10,639 nucleotides of DNA from Proteiniphilum sp. (GTDB lineage Bacteria; Bacteroidota; Bacteroidia; Bacteroidales; Dysgonomonadaceae), in NCBI GenBank assembly GCA_012728465.1, contig JAAYFB010000197.1, positions 1-10,639 on the forward strand, given 5' to 3'. Every line of letters begins with the position of its first letter. The first letter of the stretch is position 1. Under the pieces are notes generated by a model, which worked only from the letters and a program-made list of their open reading frames with translations, ran no database searches and was not told the origin of the DNA. A program made the position numbers and the translations under genes. Positions 1 to 6,930 of the stretch are shown here, one piece after another.

Positions 1-707
1 GGCGAGCGAATTTGGCTTAAATGATAGTGAATAACATTGTTTATTTTCAATAGGTTTTCGTCATGTTCACTGAAAAGCCTCCACGAAAGATTAAATATAA
101 ATGACTTTAAGCATTCATACGTTTTCTGTCGTATCTCTTTTAAGTTTTTGTTATAAGCATTTTTTGACAACTCTACACCTCTTCTTATCTGAGCATCAAA
201 TATTTTTTTGTTAAGCACCTTAATGTCTGCAAAATTAGCGTCTAGTTCAAGATGTTTGATGGCATCACGTATATGTGCATTAGCCTCGATGTTTGCAAGC
301 ATAGCATCCGTCACTGTGCCTAGGGCAGTAATGCCTAGGTCGTACGGCCTTTTGTCTATTGATGTCACCCAATTGAGTGCAATTTCGCCACTATTGGCCA
401 TTTTGTCATCTAATGATGTTTTGCTTGCTATTCGCGAAGTCGTAACCACCTCTGTGATAAGTCTTTTTCTTTGTTTGTGCCATTCACCTATCTGTTTTGT
501 AAGTTCCGATTTGCGATTATTGTTGCTTGCCGATTTCAAAGCATTGTTGTGTTCTGTCAGCTCGTTATAGAGATCAATCAAAAAAGCCTCTTGTTCGATA
601 AGACGCCCAATTGATTCGCAAATTACATTAATGGTGTATGTAAATTCTTGGTTCGATAGTTTGTGTAGCCAGTAGATACTTATTCTTCTTTCGTTAGGAT
701 GTCTCAT
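1..707 (-). CDS. Hypothetical helical protein, 3' end cut by window edge
   Basis: An open frame runs without a stop from an ATG at 707-705 to the window edge, giving 235 codons, so the true C-terminus is missing. The protein starts MRHPNERRISIYWLHKL and is rich in Leu, Ile, Lys, Glu and Asn with no signal peptide or membrane segment, so I expect a soluble, mostly alpha-helical protein. Several stretches, such as the Lys/Arg/Glu-rich part around residues 60-90 and the C-terminal part, look coiled-coil-like. I cannot name a function. It faintly recalls the Bacteroidales DUF6261-type proteins, but that is a guess. The start is supported by a good Bacteroides-type promoter on the same strand about 50 bases upstream. 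A GTG two codons upstream (713-711) is an alternative start. It is transcribed divergently from lgt, across a long repeat-bearing spacer. A plus-strand frame at 208-570 is its antisense shadow. Confidence 0.72.
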   Translation of the reverse strand, partial: MRHPNERRISIYWLHKLSNQEFTYTINVICESIGRLIEQEAFLIDLYNELTEHNNALKSASNNNRKSELTKQIGEWHKQRKRLITEVVTTSRIASKTSLDDKMANSGEIALNWVTSIDKRPYDLGITALGTVTDAMLANIEANAHIRDAIKHLELDANFADIKVLNKKIFDAQIRRGVELSKNAYNKNLKEIRQKTYECLKSFIFNLSWRLFSEHDENLLKINNVIHYHLSQIRS

Positions 708-757
708 AATCACTAGTGGTAAAATAATAAAATGCGATGCCCCTTTGAATGTGGTAG

Positions 758-788
758 CAAATATACTAAGATTTTTGTTTTCAAGCAA
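758..788 (-). promoter_or_regulatory. Bacteroides-type promoter of the minus-strand hypothetical gene
   Basis: Read on the minus strand there is TTG (788-786), 20 bases, then TATATTTG (765-758), an exact match to the Bacteroides housekeeping pattern TTG-N19-21-TAnnTTTG. The expected transcription start near 751 leaves a leader of about 45 bases before the ATG at 707, supporting both the gene and its start. The match is direct; activity is inferred. Confidence 0.6.
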
Positions 789-789
789 T

Positions 790-1335
790 GAACTACAAAT
801 GATAAAAAGCCTGTTTTGTGGCAAAACCGATAAATACATTTTGTGAATGAAAATATGGCAAGAAAATTCGTCTCAATCACAAATGTTTTTTTAAATAAAT
901 GATGTCCGAACCACCAAAAAACAAATGTGTTTTTATTCACAGTGACTAAAAACCCTTCATTGTCAAACTACACTTTTATCATTCACGACTTTTTTGGGTC
1001 AAAAACAGATGTTTTTTCAATGAAATTGGTCCGAAAGTGTTAAATTACATTCGTCAACGTCTCTTTTTTGTGTCCGATTATGTTAATTACGTTAAGATTT
1101 GCGTGGTTTTTGAGCAATTTCTCTTCATTTACAAACTACACTTTGACCATTCACAACTTTTTGGGCACAGAAAAGTACATTTATCGGTGCTTTTATGGGG
1201 CAATTGTTAATAAAACGTTTGTCCATGAGGCAAAAAAGTGGCCAAAACTGTTAAAATAGAGTGTTCTTCGATGGTTTTATTTCCCTTTTCTCTCGTTTAC
1301 AATCTACACTTTGACCATTCACAACTATTTTAGAT
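790..1335. repeat. Degenerate tandem array with a 168-bp period
   Basis: A core of the form CAAACTACACTTTGACCATT followed by CACAACTTTTTGGG recurs at about 964, 1132 and 1300, exactly 168 bases apart both times. The second and third cores share 23 identical bases (1136-1158 and 1304-1326). Material between the cores is also in phase: GTCCGA at 904 and 1072, and TGTTAA at 1081 and 1249, again 168 apart. A more decayed unit seems to begin near 790 (AACTACA at 791). Within one unit, GTCCGAAAGTGTTAAATTAC (1029) and a close variant (1072) lie 43 bases apart, hinting at an internal sub-repeat near one quarter of the unit. No frame is kept open across the units, so they do not look coding. Function unknown. 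Confidence 0.7.
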
Positions 1336-1539
1336 GAATAACATGTCAATTTTTCCTGATTTGCTATTCATTATTGGTAGTAAACATGTTGATAATTAGG
1401 TTTATATGTTTTGTGATATATTTTGCGAAATTGTTTTGCAGATATTAACATAATGTGGCTCTTGCTATTATTGGAAATATAGATTTTGGCTTCAAAATGC
1501 GTTCGAATACATTTGTCATTAATCTTATAGGTCATATGC

Positions 1540-1573
1540 TTTGTGCTAAAATCACAATCTTTTATTATCTTTG
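1540..1573 (+). promoter_or_regulatory. Bacteroides-type promoter of lgt
   Basis: TTTG (1540-1543), 22 bases, then TATCTTTG (1566-1573) matches the TTG/TAnnTTTG pattern with slightly long spacing. It predicts a start near 1580 and a leader of about 20 bases, which places the true lgt start at the ATG at 1600 and excludes an in-frame upstream start at 1543, which would lie upstream of the predicted transcript start. Confidence 0.6.
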
Positions 1574-1599
1574 TCCAAAATTTTAAAACCAAAATAATC

Positions 1600-2499
1600 A
1601 TGCTTTTATCAATAACATGGGATGTAAACCCAACTCTTTTTGAGATATTTGGTCGCGAGATACGCTGGTACGGATTGCTATGGGTAATTGGTCTTTTAGT
1701 TGCAGTATATGTAGTGCAAAAGATATTTAAACGAGAAAATCTACCCGAAAAATGGTTCGATTCGCTATTCATCTACATGATGTTGGGCATCATTCTTGGT
1801 GCTAGGCTAGGGCATTGTTTGTTTTATGAGCCTGCATATTATCTTGCAAACCCAATAAAGATGCTTTACATTTGGGAAGGTGGACTTGCAAGTCATGGTG
1901 GAGTGATAGGGATTATCATTGCAGTGTGGCTCTACTCAAAAAAGGTGACAAAGAAGAGTATGCTTTGGACTTTCGACCGAGTGATGGTGCCAACGGGCTT
2001 TGCAGCGGGTATGATTAGATTGGGCAATTTGATGAACCACGAAATTTATGGTGCTCCAACAGACAAGCCATGGGGTTTTCGCTTCATCGATAACTTAGGA
2101 TATTGGATGCAGGGTGTGCAAGAGCCAATCTTCACCGAGCCATCTCATCCCACACAAATATATGAGGCAATAATATATTTCATTATTTTTGCTATCACCA
2201 TGCACATGTATTGGAAGACTAATGCTAAAGACAAACCAGGGTTGATACTTGGTGTGGGTATATTATTGATTTTCGTAGCTCGATTCTTTATCGAGTTTAT
2301 TAAAAATGTGCAAGTAGATTCGGAAATTGCAATGCGCGAAAACACTGGTCTTATACTAGGGCAGTGGCTTAGCATTCCATTTATCATATGGGGAGTGTGG
2401 CTTATAGTAAATGCGCTAATGAAAAAATCTGGGCCCACTACCACTACAACCACCAAGAAGGGTGACTCTGCATTTAGTGATAACGTGAAGACGAAGTAG
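1600..2499 (+). CDS. lgt: Prolipoprotein diacylglyceryl transferase
   Basis: Lgt is the inner-membrane enzyme that transfers diacylglycerol from phosphatidylglycerol to the lipobox cysteine of prolipoproteins, the first step of lipoprotein maturation. The 299-residue product has several hydrophobic membrane segments and the family signatures: IRWYG near residue 21, the SHGG motif with H99 (E. coli H103), the Lgt signature RLGNLMN with R140 and N143 (E. coli R143 and N146), HPTQIYEA near 183, ARFFIEF with R228 (probably E. coli R239), and the C-terminal GQWLSIP. The start at 1600 gives the usual N-terminus (MLLSITWDVNPTLFEIF) and sits just behind the promoter; an in-frame start at 1543 would add 19 unrelated residues. 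The cytoplasmic tail is a short Thr- and Lys-rich extension with six consecutive Thr (280-285). The flavodiiron gene follows after 46 bases and is probably co-transcribed. Confidence 0.96.
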   Translation: MLLSITWDVNPTLFEIFGREIRWYGLLWVIGLLVAVYVVQKIFKRENLPEKWFDSLFIYMMLGIILGARLGHCLFYEPAYYLANPIKMLYIWEGGLASHGGVIGIIIAVWLYSKKVTKKSMLWTFDRVMVPTGFAAGMIRLGNLMNHEIYGAPTDKPWGFRFIDNLGYWMQGVQEPIFTEPSHPTQIYEAIIYFIIFAITMHMYWKTNAKDKPGLILGVGILLIFVARFFIEFIKNVQVDSEIAMRENTGLILGQWLSIPFIIWGVWLIVNALMKKSGPTTTTTTKKGDSAFSDNVKTK

Positions 2500-2545
2500 A
2501 ATTTGTGATATTATTTTTTTAATAAAACAGTAGATTATATATACT

Positions 2546-3742
2546 ATGTATAAACCTAAACAAATTAGCGATAACGTATATTACGTAGGTGTTAATGATC
2601 GTGACACGGCACTATTCGAAAATCTGTGGCCATTGCCAAAAGGTGTTTCGTATAACTCGTACCTGATTATGGACGAAAAGGTAGTTCTTATTGACACTGT
2701 GGATATAAACTTTGCCGATCTATTTTTCAAAAAAGTTGGCGCAGTATTGGGCGATAAAACAATAGATTACCTCGTGGTTAATCACATGGAGCCCGACCAT
2801 TCGGGCAGTATCGAGTTGTTATTGATGAAATACCCTAACATAAAAATAGTGGGCAACAAGCGCACTGCCGAAATGCTTGAGGGCTATTATGGAATTACTG
2901 AAAATGTAATTATCATAGAGGATGGTGATGAGCTAAATATTGGTGTAGATGATCTTAAATTTTATCTTACCCCCATGGTGCATTGGCCCGAAACGATGAT
3001 GACATACTTGCAGGGTTCAAAGACATTGTTCTCAGCCGATGCCTTCGGAACATTTGGCTCATTGGATGGTGGTGTGATGGATAGCGAACTTAATCCTGAC
3101 AAATATTGGAACGAGATGGTAAGATATTACTCCAATATTGTTGGCAAGTTTGGTACATCGGTGCAGGCTGCACTGAAAAAGCTGAGCGATGTGCACATCA
3201 ATACTATATGTTCTACTCATGGTCCTGTGTGGACATTGGCAGAAAATATAGATAAAGTGTTATCTTTGTACAACAAACTAAGCAGCTACGATGCCGACAA
3301 TGGTCTTGTGATTGTATATGGCGGTATGTATGGCAATACTGAGCAAATGGCTGATGTGATTGCTTCCGCTGCTGCCGAACATGGTGTGCGAGACATTGTG
3401 GTGCACAATACATCAAAGAGTCATATATCGGATATCATAAGTGATATATTTAAATATAAAGGGCTGATAATTGGTTCGGCCACATATAATAATAAAGCTA
3501 ATCCTGGCATAGATGCTGTGATGTCGGCATTGAAAAATAGTGGATTGAAGAATAGACACTTCGCCTATTTTAGTGGACACACTTGGGCCGATGGTGCAAA
3601 GCGTGAGCTAAAAGCATTTGCCGAAGCAATGAAGTTCGAGCCTATTTGTGAGCCAGCTGAAATGAAGCAATCCATCTGCCAAACGGCATCAGATAGTGCT
3701 AGAGTGATGGGTAAGGCTATGGCTGAAGCTCTGGGGTGCTAG
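2546..3742 (+). CDS. Flavodiiron protein (A-type flavoprotein, FprA/ROO family)
   Basis: Cytoplasmic oxygen and/or nitric oxide reductase, turning O2 to water or NO to N2O with electrons from rubredoxin or a similar donor; in an anaerobe this is a detoxification role. The 398 residues have the two classic domains. The N-terminal metallo-beta-lactamase-like diiron domain (about 1-250) keeps all usual iron ligands: H80, E82, D84 in NHMEPDH, H146 in MVHWPE, D165 in SADAFG, and H225 in STHGP. The C-terminal flavodoxin domain (about 253-398) has the FMN phosphate loop YGGMYGNTEQMA near 258-269. There is no fused rubredoxin or flavin-reductase domain, so this is the simple class A form. The O2-versus-NO preference cannot be read from sequence. 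No promoter is visible in the 46 bases after lgt, so an lgt-led operon is likely. A heptamer-repeat hairpin starts two bases after the stop. Confidence 0.95.
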   Translation: MYKPKQISDNVYYVGVNDRDTALFENLWPLPKGVSYNSYLIMDEKVVLIDTVDINFADLFFKKVGAVLGDKTIDYLVVNHMEPDHSGSIELLLMKYPNIKIVGNKRTAEMLEGYYGITENVIIIEDGDELNIGVDDLKFYLTPMVHWPETMMTYLQGSKTLFSADAFGTFGSLDGGVMDSELNPDKYWNEMVRYYSNIVGKFGTSVQAALKKLSDVHINTICSTHGPVWTLAENIDKVLSLYNKLSSYDADNGLVIVYGGMYGNTEQMADVIASAAAEHGVRDIVVHNTSKSHISDIISDIFKYKGLIIGSATYNNKANPGIDAVMSALKNSGLKNRHFAYFSGHTWADGAKRELKAFAEAMKFEPICEPAEMKQSICQTASDSARVMGKAMAEALGC

Positions 3743-3743
3743 A

Positions 3744-3806
3744 TATTGGCTGCTAGCTATTGGCTTTTAGCCAAATGCCAAATGCCAGTTGCCAGTTGCC
3801 AAAAAC
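3744..3806. repeat. Heptanucleotide inverted-repeat element, copy 1
   Basis: Nine consecutive 7-base units, almost all ending in GC: TATTGGC, TGCTAGC, TATTGGC, TTTTAGC, then CAAATGC twice, CAGTTGC twice, and CAAAAAC. The left units are close to the reverse complement of the right ones, so the element folds back; the tightest hairpin is TTGGCT-TTT-AGCCAA (3760-3774). It begins two bases after the flavodiiron stop, where it could end transcription or protect the mRNA 3' end, though there is no T-tract. It resembles the element at 6136-6205. Confidence 0.7.
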
Positions 3807-3853
3807 CAACAACATTTTGAGAAATTATTAATATAAAAATATTAGCAAAAAGT

Positions 3854-4666
3854 ATGAGATTACTTATTCAACCAACTGCCAACGACATGGCGCAATGGGC
3901 AGCAAACTACATTGCTGCTAAAATTAATGAGGCTAAGCCTACGGCTGAAAAACCATTTGTTTTGGGTTTGCCCACTGGTTCATCTCCAGTATTAACATAC
4001 AAAGCTTTGATTAAGCTATATGAGCAAGGTGTTGTTTCGTTCGAAAACGTAGTTACGTTCAACATGGACGAGTACATCGGTCTTGCTGCTGATCATCCAC
4101 AAAGCTACCGCACATTTATGTGGACTAACTTCTTCGATCATATTGATATCAAAGAAGAAAACGTAAATATGCTTGACGGTATGGCTGCCGATCCAATTGC
4201 TGAATGTAAGGCTTACGAAGATAAGATGGTGGCTGTTGGTGGTGTTGATTTATTCATGGGTGGCATTGGTCCTGACGGACATATTGCTTTCAACGAGCCA
4301 GGTTCGTCACTTGCTTCACGCACACGTATCAAAACGTTGACTACTGAAACTATCGTTGCCAACTCACGTTTCTTTGACAATGATGTAAACCAAGTTCCAA
4401 AAACTGCTCTTACTGTAGGTGTGGGCACTATTCTTGATGCTAAAGAGGTTCTTATCCTTGTAAACGGATTGCACAAAGCTCGTGCATTGTATCATGCAGT
4501 AGAGGGTTCGGTAAATCAGATGTGGACAATCAGTGCATTGCAACTACACGAGAAAGGCATCATTGTGTCTGACTATGATGCTTGTGCTGAACTAAAGGTA
4601 GGTACTTACAAGTATTTCCTTGACATTGAGCATGACAATCTTGACCCAGATTCATTGTTGAAATAA
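3854..4666 (+). CDS. nagB: Glucosamine-6-phosphate deaminase
   Basis: Cytoplasmic enzyme converting glucosamine-6-phosphate to fructose-6-phosphate and ammonia, the last step that brings amino sugars (from chitin, mucin glycans or peptidoglycan) into glycolysis. The 270-residue product aligns with E. coli NagB (266 residues) from the first residue with almost no gaps. It has the sugar-phosphate loop LGLPTGSSP (37-45) and the catalytic residues D72 (FNMDEY), D141 and H143 ([11 protein letters not shown]), and E148. Residues that bind the allosteric activator GlcNAc-6-phosphate in the E. coli enzyme are also present at the same numbers (S151, R158, K160, Y254), so a hexameric, GlcNAc-6-P-activated enzyme is likely. 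No nagA or transporter lies beside it here. The 111-base spacer before it is filled largely by a heptamer hairpin and shows no strong promoter. A perfect terminator follows, so the transcript ends here. Confidence 0.97.
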   Translation: MRLLIQPTANDMAQWAANYIAAKINEAKPTAEKPFVLGLPTGSSPVLTYKALIKLYEQGVVSFENVVTFNMDEYIGLAADHPQSYRTFMWTNFFDHIDIKEENVNMLDGMAADPIAECKAYEDKMVAVGGVDLFMGGIGPDGHIAFNEPGSSLASRTRIKTLTTETIVANSRFFDNDVNQVPKTALTVGVGTILDAKEVLILVNGLHKARALYHAVEGSVNQMWTISALQLHEKGIIVSDYDACAELKVGTYKYFLDIEHDNLDPDSLLK

Positions 4667-4703
4667 ATATAAGTCATTTTTATTTGGCTATAGTTTATTA
4701 TAC

Positions 4704-4738
4704 AAACCCTTCGTACATTTTGTGCGGAGGGTTTTTTT
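4704..4738 (+). terminator. Intrinsic terminator after nagB
   Basis: A 13-base-pair stem (4705-4717 with 4721-4733, including two G-T pairs) encloses a 3-base loop and runs into seven T residues (4732-4738). This is a textbook rho-independent terminator 38 bases after the nagB stop. Confidence 0.92.
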
Positions 4739-4782
4739 GATGTCGTTTCTCAATTAATGCTAGAGATGTTTTGCCCCAACAA

Positions 4783-4813
4783 TTGTCTAATTCAGTCAAA
4801 ACAATTACTTTTG
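4783..4813 (+). promoter_or_regulatory. Bacteroides-type promoter of the DUF3472 gene
   Basis: TTG (4783-4785), 20 bases, then TACTTTTG (4806-4813) fits TTG-N20-TAnnTTTG exactly. It lies between the nagB terminator and the next gene, giving a leader of about 30 bases and an independent transcription unit. Confidence 0.68.
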
Positions 4814-4852
4814 TTACTTAATTATTTAATTGAAAACTAAATACAAATCAAA

Positions 4853-6121
4853 ATGAATAAACAATTTATTACTCTTATGTTTTTGATGGCCATGATGTCA
4901 TCAGTAGCCTTTGGCCAGACAAAGACATATGAAGTTCCGCTTAGTGGAAATGCATACGTAACATCTAGTCATAGTGGTGCATCAATTAGAGATGCTGGGT
5001 TGACTAGTTGGGGCGATGCTAGCTCTAAAATATCTACATACGTACGGTTTAATGAGCCACAAAAGGTCTCATTATACATAAAGGGTAGTGCAAATGGAAA
5101 ATCAAAAATATCTGTATCTTTCTTGGGCAAGAAAAAGAATATAAAGATAGATAAAGGAAACTTCGAAACGCTGTTAGGTAAGTATGATGTAAAAGAAGTT
5201 GGATACCAACCAATAACGTTGCAAGGAGTTAGCAAGGATGGTAAGGAGTTTGCAACAATAGAGAGCTTCGTTATTAAAACTGATAATGAACTTACATATG
5301 TGAGCGATTTTTCTCATTACTGGGGTAGGAGAGGTCCATCGGTGCACCTTAAGTACACAATGCCTGAGGAAGATGTTGAGTGGTTTTATAATGAGGTTAC
5401 AGTTCCCGAAGGCGAAGATGTAATTGGTAGTTACTACATGGCAAATGGATATGGCGAGGGATATTTTGGCATTCAGTGCAACTCGGCTGATGAGCGTCGT
5501 GTTCTATTCTCGGTGTGGAGCCCATTTGATACTCAAGATCCCAAATTGATTCCTGATAGCTTAAAGATAAAGATGCTTCGTCGTGGCGAAGGTGTGCACA
5601 TTGGTGAGTTTGGAAACGAAGGTTCGGGAGGACAAAGCTACTTGAAATATAACTGGAAAGCAGGAAATACATACAAGTTCCTTACTCAAGTGAAACCTGA
5701 TGGTAAAGGCAATACTGTTTACACAGGATATTTTTATGCTACTGACGAGAATAGATGGAGACTTATATCAAGTTTTATGCGTCCTAAAACTAATACTCAC
5801 TATAAAGGTGCTCACTCTTTCTTAGAGAACTTTAGTCCTAATCAAGGTTATTTGACACGCAAGGTGTTGTTTAGCAACCAATGGTTTAAAACCGTTGCGG
5901 GAGATTGGGTTGAGGGCAATGAGGCAGCATTTACTTATGATGCTACTGCACGAGCTAAAGCACGTCTTGATTATCAAGGTGGATACAATAAAGCTAGCAA
6001 CTCATTCTATTTGCAAAACTGTGGTTTCTTTAATGAGTCAACTGAGTATCTGACTAAGTTTCATAGGAAGTACAACGGCAAAGCTCCAGTTATTAATTTT
6101 GAGGAGCTCGAGAAACTGTAA
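4853..6121 (+). CDS. Exported DUF5077/DUF3472 domain protein
   Basis: The 422-residue product begins with a signal peptide (MNKQFITLMFLMAMMSSVAF) and a likely cleavage before Gln22, so it should reach the periplasm or beyond. There is no lipobox cysteine at the cleavage site. The N-terminal part (about 25-145) looks like DUF5077, a beta-rich module opening with YEVPLSGNAYVTSS and containing a WGD...STYVRF stretch. The rest (about 155-415) looks like DUF3472, with GSYYMANGYGEGYFGIQ near 192, WSPFDTQDP near 222 and a C-terminal GWFxxxT-like part here reading CGFFNESTEY. The biochemical role of the pair is not established to my knowledge; the beta-sandwich look suggests carbohydrate or polymer binding, and lying next to nagB would fit glycan use, but that is inference. 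It has its own promoter and is followed by a heptamer hairpin, so it is probably monocistronic. Confidence 0.88.
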   Translation: MNKQFITLMFLMAMMSSVAFGQTKTYEVPLSGNAYVTSSHSGASIRDAGLTSWGDASSKISTYVRFNEPQKVSLYIKGSANGKSKISVSFLGKKKNIKIDKGNFETLLGKYDVKEVGYQPITLQGVSKDGKEFATIESFVIKTDNELTYVSDFSHYWGRRGPSVHLKYTMPEEDVEWFYNEVTVPEGEDVIGSYYMANGYGEGYFGIQCNSADERRVLFSVWSPFDTQDPKLIPDSLKIKMLRRGEGVHIGEFGNEGSGGQSYLKYNWKAGNTYKFLTQVKPDGKGNTVYTGYFYATDENRWRLISSFMRPKTNTHYKGAHSFLENFSPNQGYLTRKVLFSNQWFKTVAGDWVEGNEAAFTYDATARAKARLDYQGGYNKASNSFYLQNCGFFNESTEYLTKFHRKYNGKAPVINFEELEKL

Positions 6122-6135
6122 TATTATCTGTAAAC

Positions 6136-6205
6136 TATTAGTTATTGGCTATTATCCTTTGGCAACTAGCCCAATAGCCAGTTGCTAATAGCCAATTGCT
6201 GTTAT
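6136..6205. repeat. Heptanucleotide inverted-repeat element, copy 2
   Basis: Ten 7-base units in unbroken phase: TATTAGT, TATTGGC, TATTATC, CTTTGGC, AACTAGC, CCAATAG, CCAGTTG, CTAATAG, CCAATTG, CTGTTAT. The halves are inverted: ATTGGCTATTA (6144-6154) pairs perfectly with 6186-6196, and GCAACT (6162-6167) pairs with AGTTGC (6180-6185) just inside it, giving one long nested hairpin. It begins 14 bases after the stop of the DUF3472 gene, matching the placement of copy 1 behind the flavodiiron gene. Confidence 0.72.
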
Positions 6206-6239
6206 AATGCGGCAAAATGAAACGATTTAAATAAATTTC

Positions 6240-6254
6240 ACACCCTCAGGGTGT
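6240..6254. repeat. Short palindrome overlapping the SPOR-gene promoter
   Basis: ACACCC-TCA-GGGTGT is a perfect 6-bp inverted repeat with a 3-base centre. It is G+C-rich in AT-rich surroundings and has no T-tract, so it is not a good terminator. Its right arm covers the expected -33 position of the next promoter, which suggests a possible operator. Confidence 0.45.
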
Positions 6255-6281
6255 ATTATGTTTATCTTATTTATATCTTTG
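6251..6281 (+). promoter_or_regulatory. Probable promoter of the SPOR lipoprotein gene
   Basis: TATCTTTG (6274-6281) matches TAnnTTTG. Twenty bases upstream is GTG (6251-6253) instead of TTG, so the -33 part is imperfect. The leader would be about 40 bases, fitting a start at 6329 and not at an upstream in-frame codon at 6251, which lies inside the promoter. Confidence 0.5.
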
Positions 6282-6328
6282 TTACAGTTTTGTTTAATAT
6301 ATCAAACTATAAAAAAATAATATCACAA

Positions 6329-6841
6329 ATGAAAAGATCGATCTATTTGATGATGGCAATGTTTGCCATGTTGGTATTTGCATCTTCGTGCAAACCCAAG
6401 CAAAGTGCATACAAACAAGTATATGAGGCAGCAAAGGAAAAGGAACTACAACAAGGAGCATCTGAACCAACTGTAGTAAAAGATGCTAGCTCGTTACCTC
6501 CAGTAGAGGTATCAGTAAGAAAAGAGAAGGTAGAACCAGTTTTTGCTTCTGATGCAGCTAACTTGAAGAAATATAGTGTAGTAATTGCTTCATTGAGCGT
6601 TAAGCTAAATGCAGAATCACTTAAAACAAGAATGCAAAACGAAGGTTACAACGTAATTCTTGTTGAAAACGAACAAGGTATGTATCGTGTTATAGTTGCT
6701 AGTTATGATGATAGAGCTACGGCTGCTTCGCAACGTGACGAGATATATCGTAAGTATTCTGCAAAGGGAAGTCCTGATGTGTTGAGAAGAACTTATGGTG
6801 TTCCATTCAATGATCTTTGGATTCTAGAGAGACAATACTAG
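6329..6841 (+). CDS. SPOR-domain lipoprotein
   Basis: A 170-residue lipoprotein. The N-terminus MKRSIYLMMAMFAMLVFASSC is a signal peptide ending in a Bacteroidota-style lipobox with C21 as the lipidated residue, a substrate for the Lgt encoded upstream in this window. A low-complexity linker (about 25-75) leads to a C-terminal SPOR domain (about 79-168): KKYSVVIASLS, then LKTRMQNEGYNVILVENEQGMYRVIVASYDDR, then LWILERQ. SPOR domains bind glycan strands of peptidoglycan stripped of stem peptides, typically at division septa, so a cell-wall or division-linked envelope role is likely; its partner enzymes cannot be told from here. The start at 6329 is chosen because it gives a proper lipoprotein signal and lies downstream of the promoter; earlier in-frame codons would add 26 residues translated from promoter sequence. 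A strong terminator follows. Confidence 0.9.
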   Translation: MKRSIYLMMAMFAMLVFASSCKPKQSAYKQVYEAAKEKELQQGASEPTVVKDASSLPPVEVSVRKEKVEPVFASDAANLKKYSVVIASLSVKLNAESLKTRMQNEGYNVILVENEQGMYRVIVASYDDRATAASQRDEIYRKYSAKGSPDVLRRTYGVPFNDLWILERQY

Positions 6842-6866
6842 ACTCGTAGATAAAGTATAAATAATA

Positions 6867-6907
6867 AAGCTGCCTAGCCTCGTGAGGTGACTAGGTGGCT
6901 TTTTTTG
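6867..6907 (+). terminator. Intrinsic terminator after the SPOR gene
   Basis: AGCTGCCTAG (6868-6877) pairs over ten bases with CTAGGTGGCT (6891-6900), including two G-T pairs. A small inner hairpin (CCT/AGG) lies in the loop and seven T residues follow (6900-6906). An in-frame GTG for the next gene at 6895 falls inside this stem, which argues against its use. Confidence 0.88.
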
Positions 6908-6930
6908 TTAAAGGAAAAGGCAAAATAGAT

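Larger units (their letters stand above)
708..1599. other. Long gene-free spacer between divergent genes
   Basis: Almost 900 bases with no convincing gene. It holds the minus-strand promoter (758-788), the 168-bp array (about 790-1335), and the lgt promoter (1540-1573). From about 1340 to 1540 I see only AT-rich sequence with no structure I can support. Frames of 63-75 codons in it (713-940 minus, 1068-1259 plus) give Phe/Cys/His-rich translations without family features and lie across the promoter or the repeat units, so I treat them as chance. Confidence 0.65.

Noticed and set aside
208..570. Plus-strand open frame of 120 codons
   Set aside because: It lies fully antisense to the longer promoted minus-strand gene (1-707), its product has no family features, and it ignores the promoter evidence.
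1068..1259. Small 63-codon protein within the spacer
   Set aside because: It lies across repeat units, has no ribosome site, and the frame is not kept in the neighbouring unit.
790..1335. CRISPR array or integron-type cassette sites
   Set aside because: Unit length of 168 bases, drift across whole units and no short direct repeat with unique spacers rule out CRISPR; no integrase or paired inverted core sites were seen.
1371..1772. Minus-strand open frame of 133 codons overlapping the start of lgt
   Set aside because: It covers the lgt promoter and first 170 bases of lgt, and its translation is Lys/Ser/Thr/His-rich chance sequence.
3744..3806. Standard rho-independent terminator after the flavodiiron gene
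   Set aside because: A hairpin is present but there is no T-tract, and the phased heptamer structure explains the sequence better.
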